This document shows, in pieces, positions 25,347-32,932 of a DNA stretch of 38,827 bases. Origin of the DNA: CAZCSJ01 sp964501445. Its GTDB lineage: Bacteria; Patescibacteriota; Minisyncoccia; Sungbacterales; HO2-52-23. The stretch lies in assembly GCA_964501445.1 (NCBI GenBank), contig CAZCSJ010000007.1, forward strand, positions 1 through 38,827, in the 5' to 3' direction. A model generated the notes under the pieces. It was not told where the DNA came from and ran no database searches. It saw only the letters and a list, made by a program, of their open reading frames with translations. Positions within the stretch are counted from its first letter, which is position 1; every line of letters starts with the position of its first letter. The translations under genes were made by a program, and so were the position numbers.

Positions 25347-25375
25347 AGTATAGCAGGGTTCTCCTAAAAAATCAA
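25347..25375 (-). promoter_or_regulatory. promoter of RNase P RNA
   Basis: On the minus strand: TTGATT (25370-25375), a 17-nt spacer and TATACT (25347-25352). Start of transcription seven bases later coincides with the 5' strand of P1 at about 25340. The -35 overlaps the end of the 42-bp palindrome after rnhA. Confidence 0.65.
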
Positions 25376-25415
25376 TATGTCAACTAATACGCTCGAGCGT
25401 ATTAGTTGACATATT
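25374..25415. terminator. perfect 42-bp palindrome after rnhA
   Basis: aatatgtcaactaatacgctc and its exact complement, no loop, directly abutting the rnhA stop codon (25416-25418). Probable rnhA terminator; it ends inside the rnpB -35. Confidence 0.7.
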
Positions 25416-25871
25416 CTATCCCCGACGGAATAGATTCCCCTGCTCTCGATCGAGCGCCGCATTCACTTGCGCATCCGCTTCCCTATTCTTTTCGCGCGGG
25501 ACGTGATGGAACGAAAGCGCGCCGAAATCTATTTTGAGATTTGAAATTTTTATGAAGAGCGGAAACAATCTCTCTTCTTCCACTTTGTACGTACCACTCA
25601 ACTGGCGCATCACAAGCTCCGAATCCATCCGTACCTCAACCGCGATGTGTTTTATTTTTTCTTTTCCAAGAAGCGCCTTCACCTTCTGGAGTGCAGCAAC
25701 GACAGCTCGATACTCTGCCTCATTATTGGTCGCCTCCCCTATTGCTTCGCCATGACTCTTGAGTACATCGCCCCGCTCATTCTTTATCACATAGCCAATA
25801 GCCGCAGGACCGGGATTGCCACGCGAACCGCCATCGGTGTACACAATAAATTTTTCACCCGAATCAGACAT
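25416..25871 (-). CDS. rnhA: ribonuclease HI
   Basis: It cuts the RNA strand of RNA-DNA hybrids. The 151-residue protein carries the full acidic site: Asp in YTDGGSRGNPG (near 12), Glu in NNEAEYRA (near 50), Asp in RMDSELV (near 82) and Asp in READAQVNAALD near the end. The HVPREKN segment before the last Asp is typical of the bacterial type I family that lacks the basic protrusion. Its start overlaps the nuclease gene by eight bases, so the two are probably cotranslated. Together with rnhB, the cell has two RNase H types. Confidence 0.93.
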   Translation of the reverse strand: MSDSGEKFIVYTDGGSRGNPGPAAIGYVIKNERGDVLKSHGEAIGEATNNEAEYRAVVAALQKVKALLGKEKIKHIAVEVRMDSELVMRQLSGTYKVEEERLFPLFIKISNLKIDFGALSFHHVPREKNREADAQVNAALDREQGNLFRRG

Positions 25872-26658
25872 ACCCTATTTTCCTCAGCCAGTAATCATTC
25901 TCCCATTCCCATAAGGTCTTCGCCGCGATAAATGCCTTGATGTCGCGGTAAAGATACGGGAACTCGCGAAGCTCTGCGACGCCCGCAAGTTCACCCCACT
26001 CATGCACGTCTTCCTCACAATGCACCTTCCCGTTCCCGTTTTTTCCATTTCGCACTTTACTTCGGCCTCCCTTCTCTCGGAGCGTTGACCCGCACACGCG
26101 ACACGTTCGCAGCTGGTCAATTCGCAAAATCCAGCGGGTCTCAATGTCGCGCGGCAGGCCGACGCTCCGCTTCACATCAAACTCCTGAAGCGCGGACACA
26201 TACGCGGCGGTCTGGAGATTATACTCGGGAAAAAATCCCGTAGAGGTTTTTATATCCAAAACGCCGAATTTTCCGTCCACAAGTGCCAATGCATCCACGG
26301 TCCCCGCATAGCGGTGGCGGGGCGACCACACCTGCCGCTCAATAAACTCGGGGAGAAACAGGATCTTTCGCTCCTTATTAAACTCCTCAAACGCCTCAAC
26401 CGCAGGCCGCACCTCTTCGGGAACCGCATGTGCTTCCCCTGTTGCACGCTTCTGGACGCTCTCGTGGACCAACGTTCCGTGCGCGGCAGATTTATTTTTT
26501 ATCTCCTCGGCGCGCGCAAAATCTCCTACCTCGCACAAAAATTGTTCAAGCCCTGGCTTTGACTTAATTTCTAAAATCTTTGTGACGCGGGGATACCACG
26601 TGCCATTGATCTGATAGCCGGAGAGCTCTTTAAAGTGTTGTTGGTCGGTATACCTCAT
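25864..26658 (-). CDS. PD-(D/E)XK nuclease-family protein
   Basis: A 264-residue RecB-like nuclease. The core reads GTVDALALVDGKFGVLDIKTSTG (Asp, then D-x-K; about 118-140), followed by the YNLQTAAYVSAL motif, equivalent to QxxxY of RecB nucleases. The N-terminal HGTLVHESVQ supplies the usual His/Glu helix. Near 185-215 a CRVCG...C segment suggests a metal site, with a Gly/Lys/Asn-rich stretch in between. It acts on DNA, probably in repair or defence; a specific role is not visible. Upstream lies the T-rich arm of the AT module. It is translationally linked to rnhA. Confidence 0.8.
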   Translation of the reverse strand: MRYTDQQHFKELSGYQINGTWYPRVTKILEIKSKPGLEQFLCEVGDFARAEEIKNKSAAHGTLVHESVQKRATGEAHAVPEEVRPAVEAFEEFNKERKILFLPEFIERQVWSPRHRYAGTVDALALVDGKFGVLDIKTSTGFFPEYNLQTAAYVSALQEFDVKRSVGLPRDIETRWILRIDQLRTCRVCGSTLREKGGRSKVRNGKNGNGKVHCEEDVHEWGELAGVAELREFPYLYRDIKAFIAAKTLWEWENDYWLRKIGYV

Positions 26659-26714
26659 ACTGGATATTAAATATCAAATATTAAAAATCAAAAACACAGA
26701 GCAAAAATAAAAAA
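26659..26714. repeat. T-rich arm of the AT module
   Basis: On the minus strand it reads tttttatttttgctctgtg, then tttttgatttttaatatttg, then atatttaatatccagt to the ATG of the nuclease gene. It complements the A-rich arm at about 27050-27115, and the four-helix-bundle gene lies between the two arms. Confidence 0.55.
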
Positions 26715-27086
26715 CTATTTTCTTCCTTTTAGGGTTAAAATGCTTGATGCAAAAATACGCGAGATTTCATCCAATTCTTTTAAAAACATATTGGTCCTGT
26801 CTCTAGGCATCCGCCCACTATCCCGCAGTAATGCAAACCAAAGTTTGCTCTCATTTGCTGATTTTAGGGAAATAGTAAAGAAATTAGTGAAGTCCTTTTT
26901 ACTACTTGCTGCTTGTCCCTCGATGTAATTTCCAGGAATACTCGTACCACTTCGCAATAACTGATCTCCTAGTCGTCTTGCCACTTTATCATTAGGGAGT
27001 TCATCTATACACTTGATAAGCTCAAGGGCAAACCTATACAGACGGGCTTTAAATTCATTTTTTATTTTTGATTTGTCGTTTTGCAT
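26715..27086 (-). CDS. four-helix-bundle protein (S23/IVP family)
   Basis: A 123-residue protein of the family first met as 23S rRNA intervening-sequence ORFs and now common as free genes in CPR and Bacteroidetes. It has the signatures RFALELIKCIDELP, ARRLGDQLLRSGTSIPGNYIEG and KDFTNFFTISLKSANESKLW. The function is unknown; it may bind nucleic acid or proteins. The first codons (MQNDKSKIKN) are coded by the A-rich arm of the AT module, so the start lies inside a repeat, and the T-rich arm follows its stop. No Shine-Dalgarno sequence is visible. It is separated from pgk by four bases. Confidence 0.88.
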   Translation of the reverse strand: MQNDKSKIKNEFKARLYRFALELIKCIDELPNDKVARRLGDQLLRSGTSIPGNYIEGQAASSKKDFTNFFTISLKSANESKLWFALLRDSGRMPRDRTNMFLKELDEISRIFASSILTLKGRK

Positions 27087-27115
27087 TTTGCTATTTAATT
27101 TTTGATTTTTCTTTC
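27050..27115. repeat. A-rich arm of the AT module, between pgk and the four-helix gene
   Basis: On the minus strand aaaaatcaaaaattaaatag, then caaaatgcaaaacgacaaat. It carries the last codons and stop of pgk and the start codon of the four-helix-bundle gene. Confidence 0.65.
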
Positions 27116-28224
27116 AATGCTTCTATCCCCGGCAGCGTGCCGCGTAAAAGAAATTCAAGCATGGCGCCGCCTCCGGTAGACACATGGGAAAACCCTTTCA
27201 GGAGCCGGTACTGCCGGAGGGCGGAAACTGTATCCACCCCTCCGATAACCGTGAGTCCCCGCACGCGCGCGATTGCGCGCGCAATTGCCTTTGTACCCTT
27301 TGCGAATGCCGGGCGCTCGGTGTATCCCATAGGCCCATTCCATACCACAGTTCCCGCCCCTTGGATCACTTCCTCAAACAAACGTATGGTCTTGGGTCCG
27401 ATATCCAAAAATGTTTCGCCCGTTCGGAGCGCATCTGCCGCCGCAATCCTGCCGTGCCCCCGAGGCGTGCGCGCCGCAATGCCGTCTGTCGGAAGCCAGA
27501 GGAGCGGCGACAGACAATACTTCCCCTGGCGCGTATGCGCGCCGGGGGCGCAGAGCAAATTGCCGATCTTCCCCCCCACCAGCACCGCATCGCTCGTTTC
27601 CAAAAATAAACGGACAAAAGGAAGTTTTGTTTCCAGTTTCGCGCCGCCCAAAATCGCCACGAAGGGACGGCGCGGTTTCGTGCGAACCCTTGTCAAATAC
27701 TCCACCTCGCGCGCGAGATACTGTCCCGCATATGCGGGAAGATATGTAGGAAGGCGCAGGAGCGAAGCGTGGCTCCGATGCGATGTTGCAAACGCCTCGT
27801 TCACATACATATCGCCCCACCGTGCGAGCGCGTGGGCAAACGGCGCGCTATTTTTCTCCTCGCCTGGCCAAAAACGGATATTTTCAAAAAGCAGAATGTC
27901 ATCGGACATATCAAAATCCTGAAATGCGCGTTGAGAAAACGGGTCTGCGATGACGCGCACTTTCTTTTTTATAAGGACACTCAGGCGCTCCGCAACCGGC
28001 CACATGCTCAAGTGAGCCACCCGTGTGCCGTGCGGCCGGTCGCGATGCGCGAGAATGCGCAGGCGCGCGCCTTTTTGCAAAAGAAAATGGAGCGTCGGGA
28101 GTGCCGCCCGAATCCGAAAATCGTCTACGACTCGCCCGCGCACCACCTTCACATCAAAATCCGCGCGTACCAATACGCGCGTCTCCTTCCTGATGGATGC
28201 CGCTTCAACAGTTTTCAGACGCAT
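27091..28224 (-). CDS. pgk: phosphoglycerate kinase, divergent
   Basis: PGK transfers phosphate between 1,3-bisphosphoglycerate and ADP in glycolysis. The 377-residue protein has RADFDVKV in place of the usual RVDFNVP, HRDRPHG in place of HLGRP, then LLFENIRFWPGE, the hinge region ILGGAKLETKLPF, the ATP-site VVWNGPMGYTE, and GGGAMLEFLLRGTLPGIEAL. The basic residues and nucleotide loop are present, but the N-terminal substrate site is altered, so activity is likely but not certain. Its final residues (KEKSKIK) come from the AT module. The start is divergent from ndh with only 24 bases between start codons. Confidence 0.92.
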   Translation of the reverse strand: MRLKTVEAASIRKETRVLVRADFDVKVVRGRVVDDFRIRAALPTLHFLLQKGARLRILAHRDRPHGTRVAHLSMWPVAERLSVLIKKKVRVIADPFSQRAFQDFDMSDDILLFENIRFWPGEEKNSAPFAHALARWGDMYVNEAFATSHRSHASLLRLPTYLPAYAGQYLAREVEYLTRVRTKPRRPFVAILGGAKLETKLPFVRLFLETSDAVLVGGKIGNLLCAPGAHTRQGKYCLSPLLWLPTDGIAARTPRGHGRIAAADALRTGETFLDIGPKTIRLFEEVIQGAGTVVWNGPMGYTERPAFAKGTKAIARAIARVRGLTVIGGVDTVSALRQYRLLKGFSHVSTGGGAMLEFLLRGTLPGIEALKEKSKIK

Positions 28225-28248
28225 GGTTTTATTCTACTATTATATACA
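28225..28248. promoter_or_regulatory. compact divergent promoter region between pgk and ndh
   Basis: Only 24 bases separate the two start codons. On the minus strand a perfect TATAAT (28239-28244) would start pgk transcription about eight bases before its ATG. On the plus strand TACTAT or TATTAT could serve ndh. Any -35 must lie in the coding sequence of the opposite gene. Confidence 0.45.
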
Positions 28249-29490
28249 ATGACCGCCAGAAAGAAAATCGTCATCCTTGGCGCGGGCTTCGGGGGCATTG
28301 CCTGTGCATTGCGCCTTGAAAAGCACATGCAGCGCGCAGGGCTCCTCGCAGAATACGAACTCGTGCTGGTTGACCAAAACGACTATCACTTCTATACCCC
28401 TGCGCTCTACGAGATCGCCGCGATCCCGAGCGCGGAAGCGGACGCGCTCACGCTCAAACGAATTGTGTGCATGCCGATTGAAGAAATAATCGGAACGCGG
28501 CGGATTACGTTCATACAAGATCGGGTTGCCGCGCTCGACCCCTCGCGCCGAAGAATTACGCTTGCCGACGGCGAGGATCTCGAACACGAGTATGCGGTCG
28601 TCGCCCTTGGTTCGGAAACCAACTACTTTGGCATTCCGGGCGCCCAGGCGCACGCGCACGCGCTCAAGAGTTTTGGAGATGCCCTGCGTATACGAAATAC
28701 CATTGAAAAACTTCTCAAAGAAAATCGCCCGGTGAGGATCGTGGTGGTGGGAGGCGGCGCCACGGGCGTGGAGGTTGCGGCGGAATTTTCAAACTTCATC
28801 TGCGCGCTCCAAGAGAAACTCGTCGGCACAAAAAATCTCTCCGAAATTCGCATTGTGCTCCTTGAGGCCTCTCCCGATATCCTCCCCGGTTTTGACACCT
28901 GGATCGTGAGCCGCGCAAAAGCGCATCTTGCCAAATGCCGCGTGGAACTCAAAACAAATACTGCGGTGCGTGAGGTAACCCCAACCGAAGTCCACCTTAA
29001 GGAAGGTGCCGCGCTCTCCTATAACCTCCTCGTCTGGACCGCGGGTGCGAAGGGTGCTGCGGTGCTGGAAACATTCCGCCTGCCGCTGACGAAAAAAGGG
29101 AATCTTTCGGTAAACGAATACTTGGAGAGTGCGGCGCATGTGTATGCGATCGGAGACGCGGCAGGATTTGTGGACTCGCGAACCCAAAAGCCGATCGTCT
29201 GGAATGTGCCGGCCGCAGAGGATGAAGCGCGCTACGTCGCAAATGCCATCATCTGCGACATAGCGCAAAAGAAAAAAACGGCCTTCCGGCCGCCACGGCA
29301 GTACCCCTACGTCCTCACGGTAGGACGCAAGTACGCGATCGCGGATCTTGTCTTTATACGATTTGCGGGTCTAGGGGGTTGGATGATGAAACTCCTTGTA
29401 GAACTCTACTATCTCCTCCTCATCCTCCCGCTGCGAAAGGCGCTACGCATTTGGGGAAAGAGCGTCATTCTCTACATATCAAATGACTGA
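28249..29490 (+). CDS. type II NADH dehydrogenase-like flavoprotein
   Basis: A 413-residue FAD/NAD(P)-dependent oxidoreductase expected to pass electrons from NADH to a quinone or other acceptor. It has the FAD Rossmann motif VILGAGFGGIACALRL (near 8-23), DQNDYHFYTPALYEIA, the NAD motif VVVGGGATGVEVAAEF (near 165-180), and VYAIGDAAGF near 300. The C-terminal part is hydrophobic (GWMMKLLVELYYLLLILPL), a probable peripheral membrane anchor. The ATG at 28249 is the start that puts the FAD motif at the N-terminus. No respiratory complex genes lie nearby. It is convergent with tpiA. Confidence 0.88.
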   Translation: MTARKKIVILGAGFGGIACALRLEKHMQRAGLLAEYELVLVDQNDYHFYTPALYEIAAIPSAEADALTLKRIVCMPIEEIIGTRRITFIQDRVAALDPSRRRITLADGEDLEHEYAVVALGSETNYFGIPGAQAHAHALKSFGDALRIRNTIEKLLKENRPVRIVVVGGGATGVEVAAEFSNFICALQEKLVGTKNLSEIRIVLLEASPDILPGFDTWIVSRAKAHLAKCRVELKTNTAVREVTPTEVHLKEGAALSYNLLVWTAGAKGAAVLETFRLPLTKKGNLSVNEYLESAAHVYAIGDAAGFVDSRTQKPIVWNVPAAEDEARYVANAIICDIAQKKKTAFRPPRQYPYVLTVGRKYAIADLVFIRFAGLGGWMMKLLVELYYLLLILPLRKALRIWGKSVILYISND

Positions 29491-29733
29491 TAACCGCCCG
29501 CAGAGGAGTAAAACCCGACGTAATAACCGACCCCGCAGCAAAGCTGCGGGGTATTCCGGAAAAATCCGGAATACCGCCCTGAAATCGGGCTAACGTCGGG
29601 GTTATCTCCTCCGCTCTCCGCCAGCTGGCGGATCGCTAGGGGCTGGCATTCATCCCCGCCGCAGAGCGGCGGGGTATTCTGCCAGAGATAATAACTCATT
29701 GCATATACCAGCGATAGCAGATATATGCAATAA
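29491..29733. repeat. structured repeat region between ndh and tpiA
   Basis: 29513-29611 folds by eye as a closed multi-branch: outer arms gaggagtaaaacccgacgt and acgtcggggttatctcctc (near-complementary), with three hairpins inside (ccccgcagc/gctgcgggg, ttccgga/tccggaa, gccct/gggc). A palindrome tccgccagctggcgga (29617-29632) follows. Then come a ccccgccgc/gcggcgggg hairpin and an inverted repeat ttgcatata/tatatgcaa. It probably ends transcription of both convergent genes. Confidence 0.65.
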
Positions 29734-30507
29734 CTACAATGTATTGACGCGCCTGAGAAGTTTCTTGAATTCTTCCGGCCGCAGACTCGCGCTCCCCACA
29801 AGCGCTCCGGCCATTCCTGCTTCTCGGAGAAACCCTGTGATATTTTCCGCATTCACTGACCCGCCGTATATCACGCGTATCTTCTCTGCGGCCGCGCGGC
29901 CGAGGGCCGCTGCCGCAACTTTCCGGATATAGACCGCGGCGCGAAATGCGCTCTCCGGCCTGTCCGGACGCGCGCGCGGATGTGTGCTGATCGCCCATAC
30001 CGGCTCATAGGCGATAACAAGACGCCCTGCGTGATTTTTTTTGACATTGCGGAGCGCGGCGCGGACTTGATCTCCCACGACCGGCGGAATGTCGTTCCCC
30101 TCGCGCGTCCGCTCACCCACACAGACCACCGGAATAATACCGGCATCAAGCGCTGCGCGGACTTTGCGCGCCACCATCTCATCGGTTTCGCCAAGGTGCA
30201 TCCGGCGCTCGGAGTGTCCCAAAATGACGTAGCGCACGCCAATGTTCTTCAAAAGCGCAGTGCCAACCTCACCCGTATAGGGGCCCTGCGGCTCCCAAAA
30301 CACATCCTGCGCGCCAAGCATTGCACGCGTGAGCACCCCTTTCACGGGAACAAGGAACGGAAACGGGGGAGCGATGACTAACTCTATATTTCTATTCCGC
30401 CGGCTGGCGGACGAGATCTCAAGATCTGCGGCGCGCGCGAGTGCGACCGCACGTCGCACGGTTTTCGGATTTGCTTTCCAGTTGGCGATGATTAATGTCT
30501 TCAACAT
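29734..30507 (-). CDS. tpiA: triose-phosphate isomerase
   Basis: TpiA interconverts dihydroxyacetone phosphate and glyceraldehyde 3-phosphate. The 257-residue protein keeps the catalytic Lys in NWKANP (near 11), His in GHSERR and Glu in AYEPVWAI, and ends with YGGSVNAENI and ALVGSASL. The ATG at 30507 begins MLKTLIIANWK as in the family. Residues about 33-38 (SSASRR) are coded by a 16-bp near-palindrome (30396-30411) that matches 29617-29632 downstream at 15 of 16 positions, lengthening the loop before IELVIAPP. The leader is an ATTCG-type module. Confidence 0.94.
   Translation of the reverse strand: MLKTLIIANWKANPKTVRRAVALARAADLEISSASRRNRNIELVIAPPFPFLVPVKGVLTRAMLGAQDVFWEPQGPYTGEVGTALLKNIGVRYVILGHSERRMHLGETDEMVARKVRAALDAGIIPVVCVGERTREGNDIPPVVGDQVRAALRNVKKNHAGRLVIAYEPVWAISTHPRARPDRPESAFRAAVYIRKVAAAALGRAAAEKIRVIYGGSVNAENITGFLREAGMAGALVGSASLRPEEFKKLLRRVNTL
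30396..30411. repeat. 16-bp palindromic unit inside tpiA
   Basis: tccgccggctggcgga, one mismatch from tccgccagctggcgga at 29617-29632. It is read in frame. Confidence 0.65.
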
Positions 30508-30589
30508 ATCACTAATACCCACGAATGACCCGCGAATTTCACGAATATGTATTAGTGATATTCGTGCTCACATTCGTGCAGATTCGCGA
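30508..30589. repeat. ATTCG-type module between galT and tpiA
   Basis: Contains the inverted repeat atcactaatac/gtattagtgat around further cgaat words. It starts at the galT stop and ends at the tpiA start codon, with no Shine-Dalgarno sequence. Confidence 0.65.
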
Positions 30590-31591
30590 TTAGACCTTTA
30601 TCTTTCTCAAAAACTCCGCCGCCTTCTCGGGCGCGATCACCGAGACCTCAATGCCGGTGCCGATCTCAAACCCTGCCCAGATGGCGGTTTTGGGAAGAAT
30701 CTCAAAATGCCAGTGGTAGTGCCCAAAATCCTTTGGGTCTCCCGCGGGAGCGGTATGGAGAAAAAAATTGTAATCGGGATCATTGAGGCCGCGGTAAAGC
30801 TTTGCGAGCGCGACGCGAAGGGCATTGGCACATGCCGCACGGTCTTCAACGGACATCTTTTCAAAATGGGCGCTATGCGTTTTTGGGAGAATGCGGAGTT
30901 CAAAAGCGGTACGCGACGCAAACGGCGCGTACACAAAAAACCGTTCATTCTCATATACCATCCGCTCTTTCTCGCGCCGCTCAAAACCGAGCACCACGCA
31001 ATGCACGCATGCGCGATGGGACGCAACGTACGCGGCAGAACCCTTGATACTCCTCCCCACATCCGGCGGAATCACCGGAACGCCGATTATCTGCGAATGC
31101 GGATGGACGATCGTTGCCCCTGCGTCGCGGCCGTGATTATGGAAAAGCGAAACATACGCAATCCCCCTCTCCCCGGCGAGCGCGCGGAATCGCTCTTGGT
31201 AGGCGCGCATCACGACCTCGACCTCTTGGTCGGTAAAACGCGCGAGAGACCGGTGGTGATCGCGGAACACCACCACGTCGTGAGTACCCACCCCCTCCCT
31301 CCAATGATACAGGCCCTTGCGATGCAGACGCAACGAACCGGTACGCGAAAAAGAAGGATACTTATTGGGCACCACCTGTACGAGCCATCCGCGTTCCCGG
31401 ACGCGGGCGGGAGCGGCATACACGGTGTATGCCACTGGCACACGCGCCTCAAACGGGCACTGCGTCTTTGCCTGATGGAGCGCGGGATGCGCGCGTTTCT
31501 GAAAATCATGCGGCCGCTTTGCTCTGCCGGTGGCAATCACAATCCAATCCCCGGAAACAATATCTTGTCGAAGTTCGGAAATATTTTTCAT
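30590..31591 (-). CDS. galT: galactose-1-phosphate uridylyltransferase-like HIT protein
   Basis: A 333-residue GalT family protein moving UMP between UDP-glucose and galactose 1-phosphate. It has the N-terminal half RQDIVSGDWIVIATGRAKRP, VVPNKYPSF and HDVVVF. The nucleophile motif reads HPHSQ (near 164), where GalT has HPHGQ. CVHC appears near 194, and HYHWHFEILP near the C-terminus carries the second-half His pair. Substrate choice cannot be fixed from sequence; an ADP-glucose or other sugar-1-phosphate transferase is possible. It probably feeds nucleotide sugars to the neighbouring glycosyltransferase. Confidence 0.85.
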   Translation of the reverse strand: MKNISELRQDIVSGDWIVIATGRAKRPHDFQKRAHPALHQAKTQCPFEARVPVAYTVYAAPARVRERGWLVQVVPNKYPSFSRTGSLRLHRKGLYHWREGVGTHDVVVFRDHHRSLARFTDQEVEVVMRAYQERFRALAGERGIAYVSLFHNHGRDAGATIVHPHSQIIGVPVIPPDVGRSIKGSAAYVASHRACVHCVVLGFERREKERMVYENERFFVYAPFASRTAFELRILPKTHSAHFEKMSVEDRAACANALRVALAKLYRGLNDPDYNFFLHTAPAGDPKDFGHYHWHFEILPKTAIWAGFEIGTGIEVSVIAPEKAAEFLRKIKV

Positions 31592-31702
31592 GAATGATAA
31601 TGCTAATCTACGAATCGTATGCGAATAATGCGAATTGCTAATTACGATAGGTTAGTATTCGCGATTGGTAGATTCGCATCTGATTTGTATATTCGCATCA
31701 TG
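31592..31702. repeat. ATTCG-type module between the GT2 gene and galT
   Basis: Contains many cgaat/attcg words in both orientations (for example cgaatcgtatgcgaataatg). The GT2 stop codon lies at its border. Related to the modules before dnaE and tpiA. Confidence 0.6.
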
Positions 31703-32443
31703 TTATTCGTATACTCCTCGGATGTCATTCCATTTTACCGTAAAAAGCTCAAGGAGCGTAGTGAGGTAGGCGCCCAAACGCACTTTGGAGTCCGGCGGAT
31801 TTACCCATCGGACCGGTACTTCTTTCACGGCAAATCCCTGGCGCTTGGCTATCAAAAGCACTTCAAAATCAAAACCCCAATCCATAATGGTCTGACGGGG
31901 AAAGATGGTCTTTGCGCCGCGCGCAGAAAACCATTTGAAGCCGCGTTGGGAATCACGAATCTCCCAAAGACCGATCACGGCGCGGATGAGATATTTGGAA
32001 AGTTTCCCGAGGAGCCGGCGGTACCACTGCGCCTCTTCTCTCACCTTGGCACCTGGAACCTCAATGGATCCTATGACCACATCCGCGCATCCGAAGGTAT
32101 CTGCTCCGTCGCACACCAGAGGCAAAAACACGTCTGCCTGCTCCACCGATACCGAATTATCCGCATCGGCAAATACCCGCATACGGCCCTGGGCGGCGAG
32201 CATCCCGCTTTTTACCGCCCACCCTTTCCCTTTATTTTCTAATGAGAGGTGGCGCACGGCCGGAATCTCGGCTTCTACTTTTTTTACAATTTCAAGAGTC
32301 CGATCCCGTGACGCGGAATCCGAAACGATGATTTCGTATCCGCCCGGGAAGTTCTTTGAGCGAAGGTAGCCATCCACCTCACGGATGGTTTTCTCGATCC
32401 GTTTCTCTTCGTTGTAGGTGGGGATGATCCAGCTTAGATACAT
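31703..32443 (-). CDS. GT2-family glycosyltransferase (dolichol-phosphate-sugar synthase-like)
   Basis: A 246-residue GT-A fold enzyme. MYLSWIIPTYNEEKRIEKT starts the Rossmann-like fold, EIIVSDSASRDRT is the nucleotide-sugar site, NKGKGWAVKSGM follows, and FADADNSV gives the DxD metal motif. DSQRGFKWF lies in the acceptor region. This layout matches enzymes that load a sugar onto a polyprenyl phosphate at the membrane face. No membrane helix is obvious. The ATG at 32443 is used; 32455 adds MIFD from the repeat leader. The gene starts directly after a T-rich arm of the AT module. Confidence 0.87.
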   Translation of the reverse strand: MYLSWIIPTYNEEKRIEKTIREVDGYLRSKNFPGGYEIIVSDSASRDRTLEIVKKVEAEIPAVRHLSLENKGKGWAVKSGMLAAQGRMRVFADADNSVSVEQADVFLPLVCDGADTFGCADVVIGSIEVPGAKVREEAQWYRRLLGKLSKYLIRAVIGLWEIRDSQRGFKWFSARGAKTIFPRQTIMDWGFDFEVLLIAKRQGFAVKEVPVRWVNPPDSKVRLGAYLTTLLELFTVKWNDIRGVYE

Positions 32444-32560
32444 ATCAAAAATCAAATATCAAAAATTAAAATTATGGTATCCCGCTCGCGAGCGGGATAA
32501 TTTTTTAATTTTACTATGTCATTTTGCATTTTGATTTTTAATTTTTGATTTCCTATCAAG
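32444..32560. repeat. AT hairpin module between ruvX and the GT2 gene
   Basis: An A-rich arm codes the end of RuvX, a 22-bp palindrome tatcccgctcg/cgagcgggata (32478-32499) forms the apex, and a T-rich arm leads to the GT2 ATG. The arms are largely complementary. Confidence 0.75.
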
Positions 32561-32926
32561 GTATGCCTGCAGTATGAGCGCTGCCGCGCTCGCGTCCGCG
32601 CTGTCGCGCGGCGAGTGCGCCTCTGCGATCTTTGTCGTCAAAAGTTCATCTTCGCTCTCTACCGGCACAGAAACGTACTCGCGCAAGAGTTCAATAAAAT
32701 GCGTGGTCGCGCGGGTCTGATCGGTGTCTCTGCCATCGGGCATCCGGGGGAGCCCCACCACGATTGCCGCCACCTTGGTTTCGCGCGCGATTCGCGCAAT
32801 CTCCCCTGCCGCACTCCGGAGGTTTAAAACGGAAATGACGCTATGGGGAAACGCAATTCTCCCCTCGTCATCCGACACCGCAAGCCCAATGCGTTTCTCA
32901 CCGTAATCAATGCCAAGATACCTCAT
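32519..32926 (-). CDS. ruvX: Holliday junction resolvase-like / pre-16S nuclease YqgF
   Basis: A 135-residue RNase H-fold protein of the RuvX/YqgF family, involved in 16S rRNA 5'-end processing or recombination. It has LGIDYGEKRIGLAVSD (first catalytic Asp, residue 6), IVVGLPRMPDG, ESEDELLTT (Glu/Asp site) and DASAAALILQAYLD (last Asp). The final stretch KSKIKNQNAK and the TGA stop are supplied by the AT module, so the native protein probably ended near YLDRK. It starts six bases after map. Confidence 0.92.
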   Translation of the reverse strand: MRYLGIDYGEKRIGLAVSDDEGRIAFPHSVISVLNLRSAAGEIARIARETKVAAIVVGLPRMPDGRDTDQTRATTHFIELLREYVSVPVESEDELLTTKIAEAHSPRDSADASAAALILQAYLDRKSKIKNQNAK

Positions 32927-32932
32927 ACTATT

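Noticed and set aside
29513..29611. Cloverleaf-like fold taken as a tRNA
   Set aside because: The stems are much longer than in tRNA, there is no T-loop GTTCGA-type sequence, no CCA-proximal acceptor and no plausible anticodon arm.
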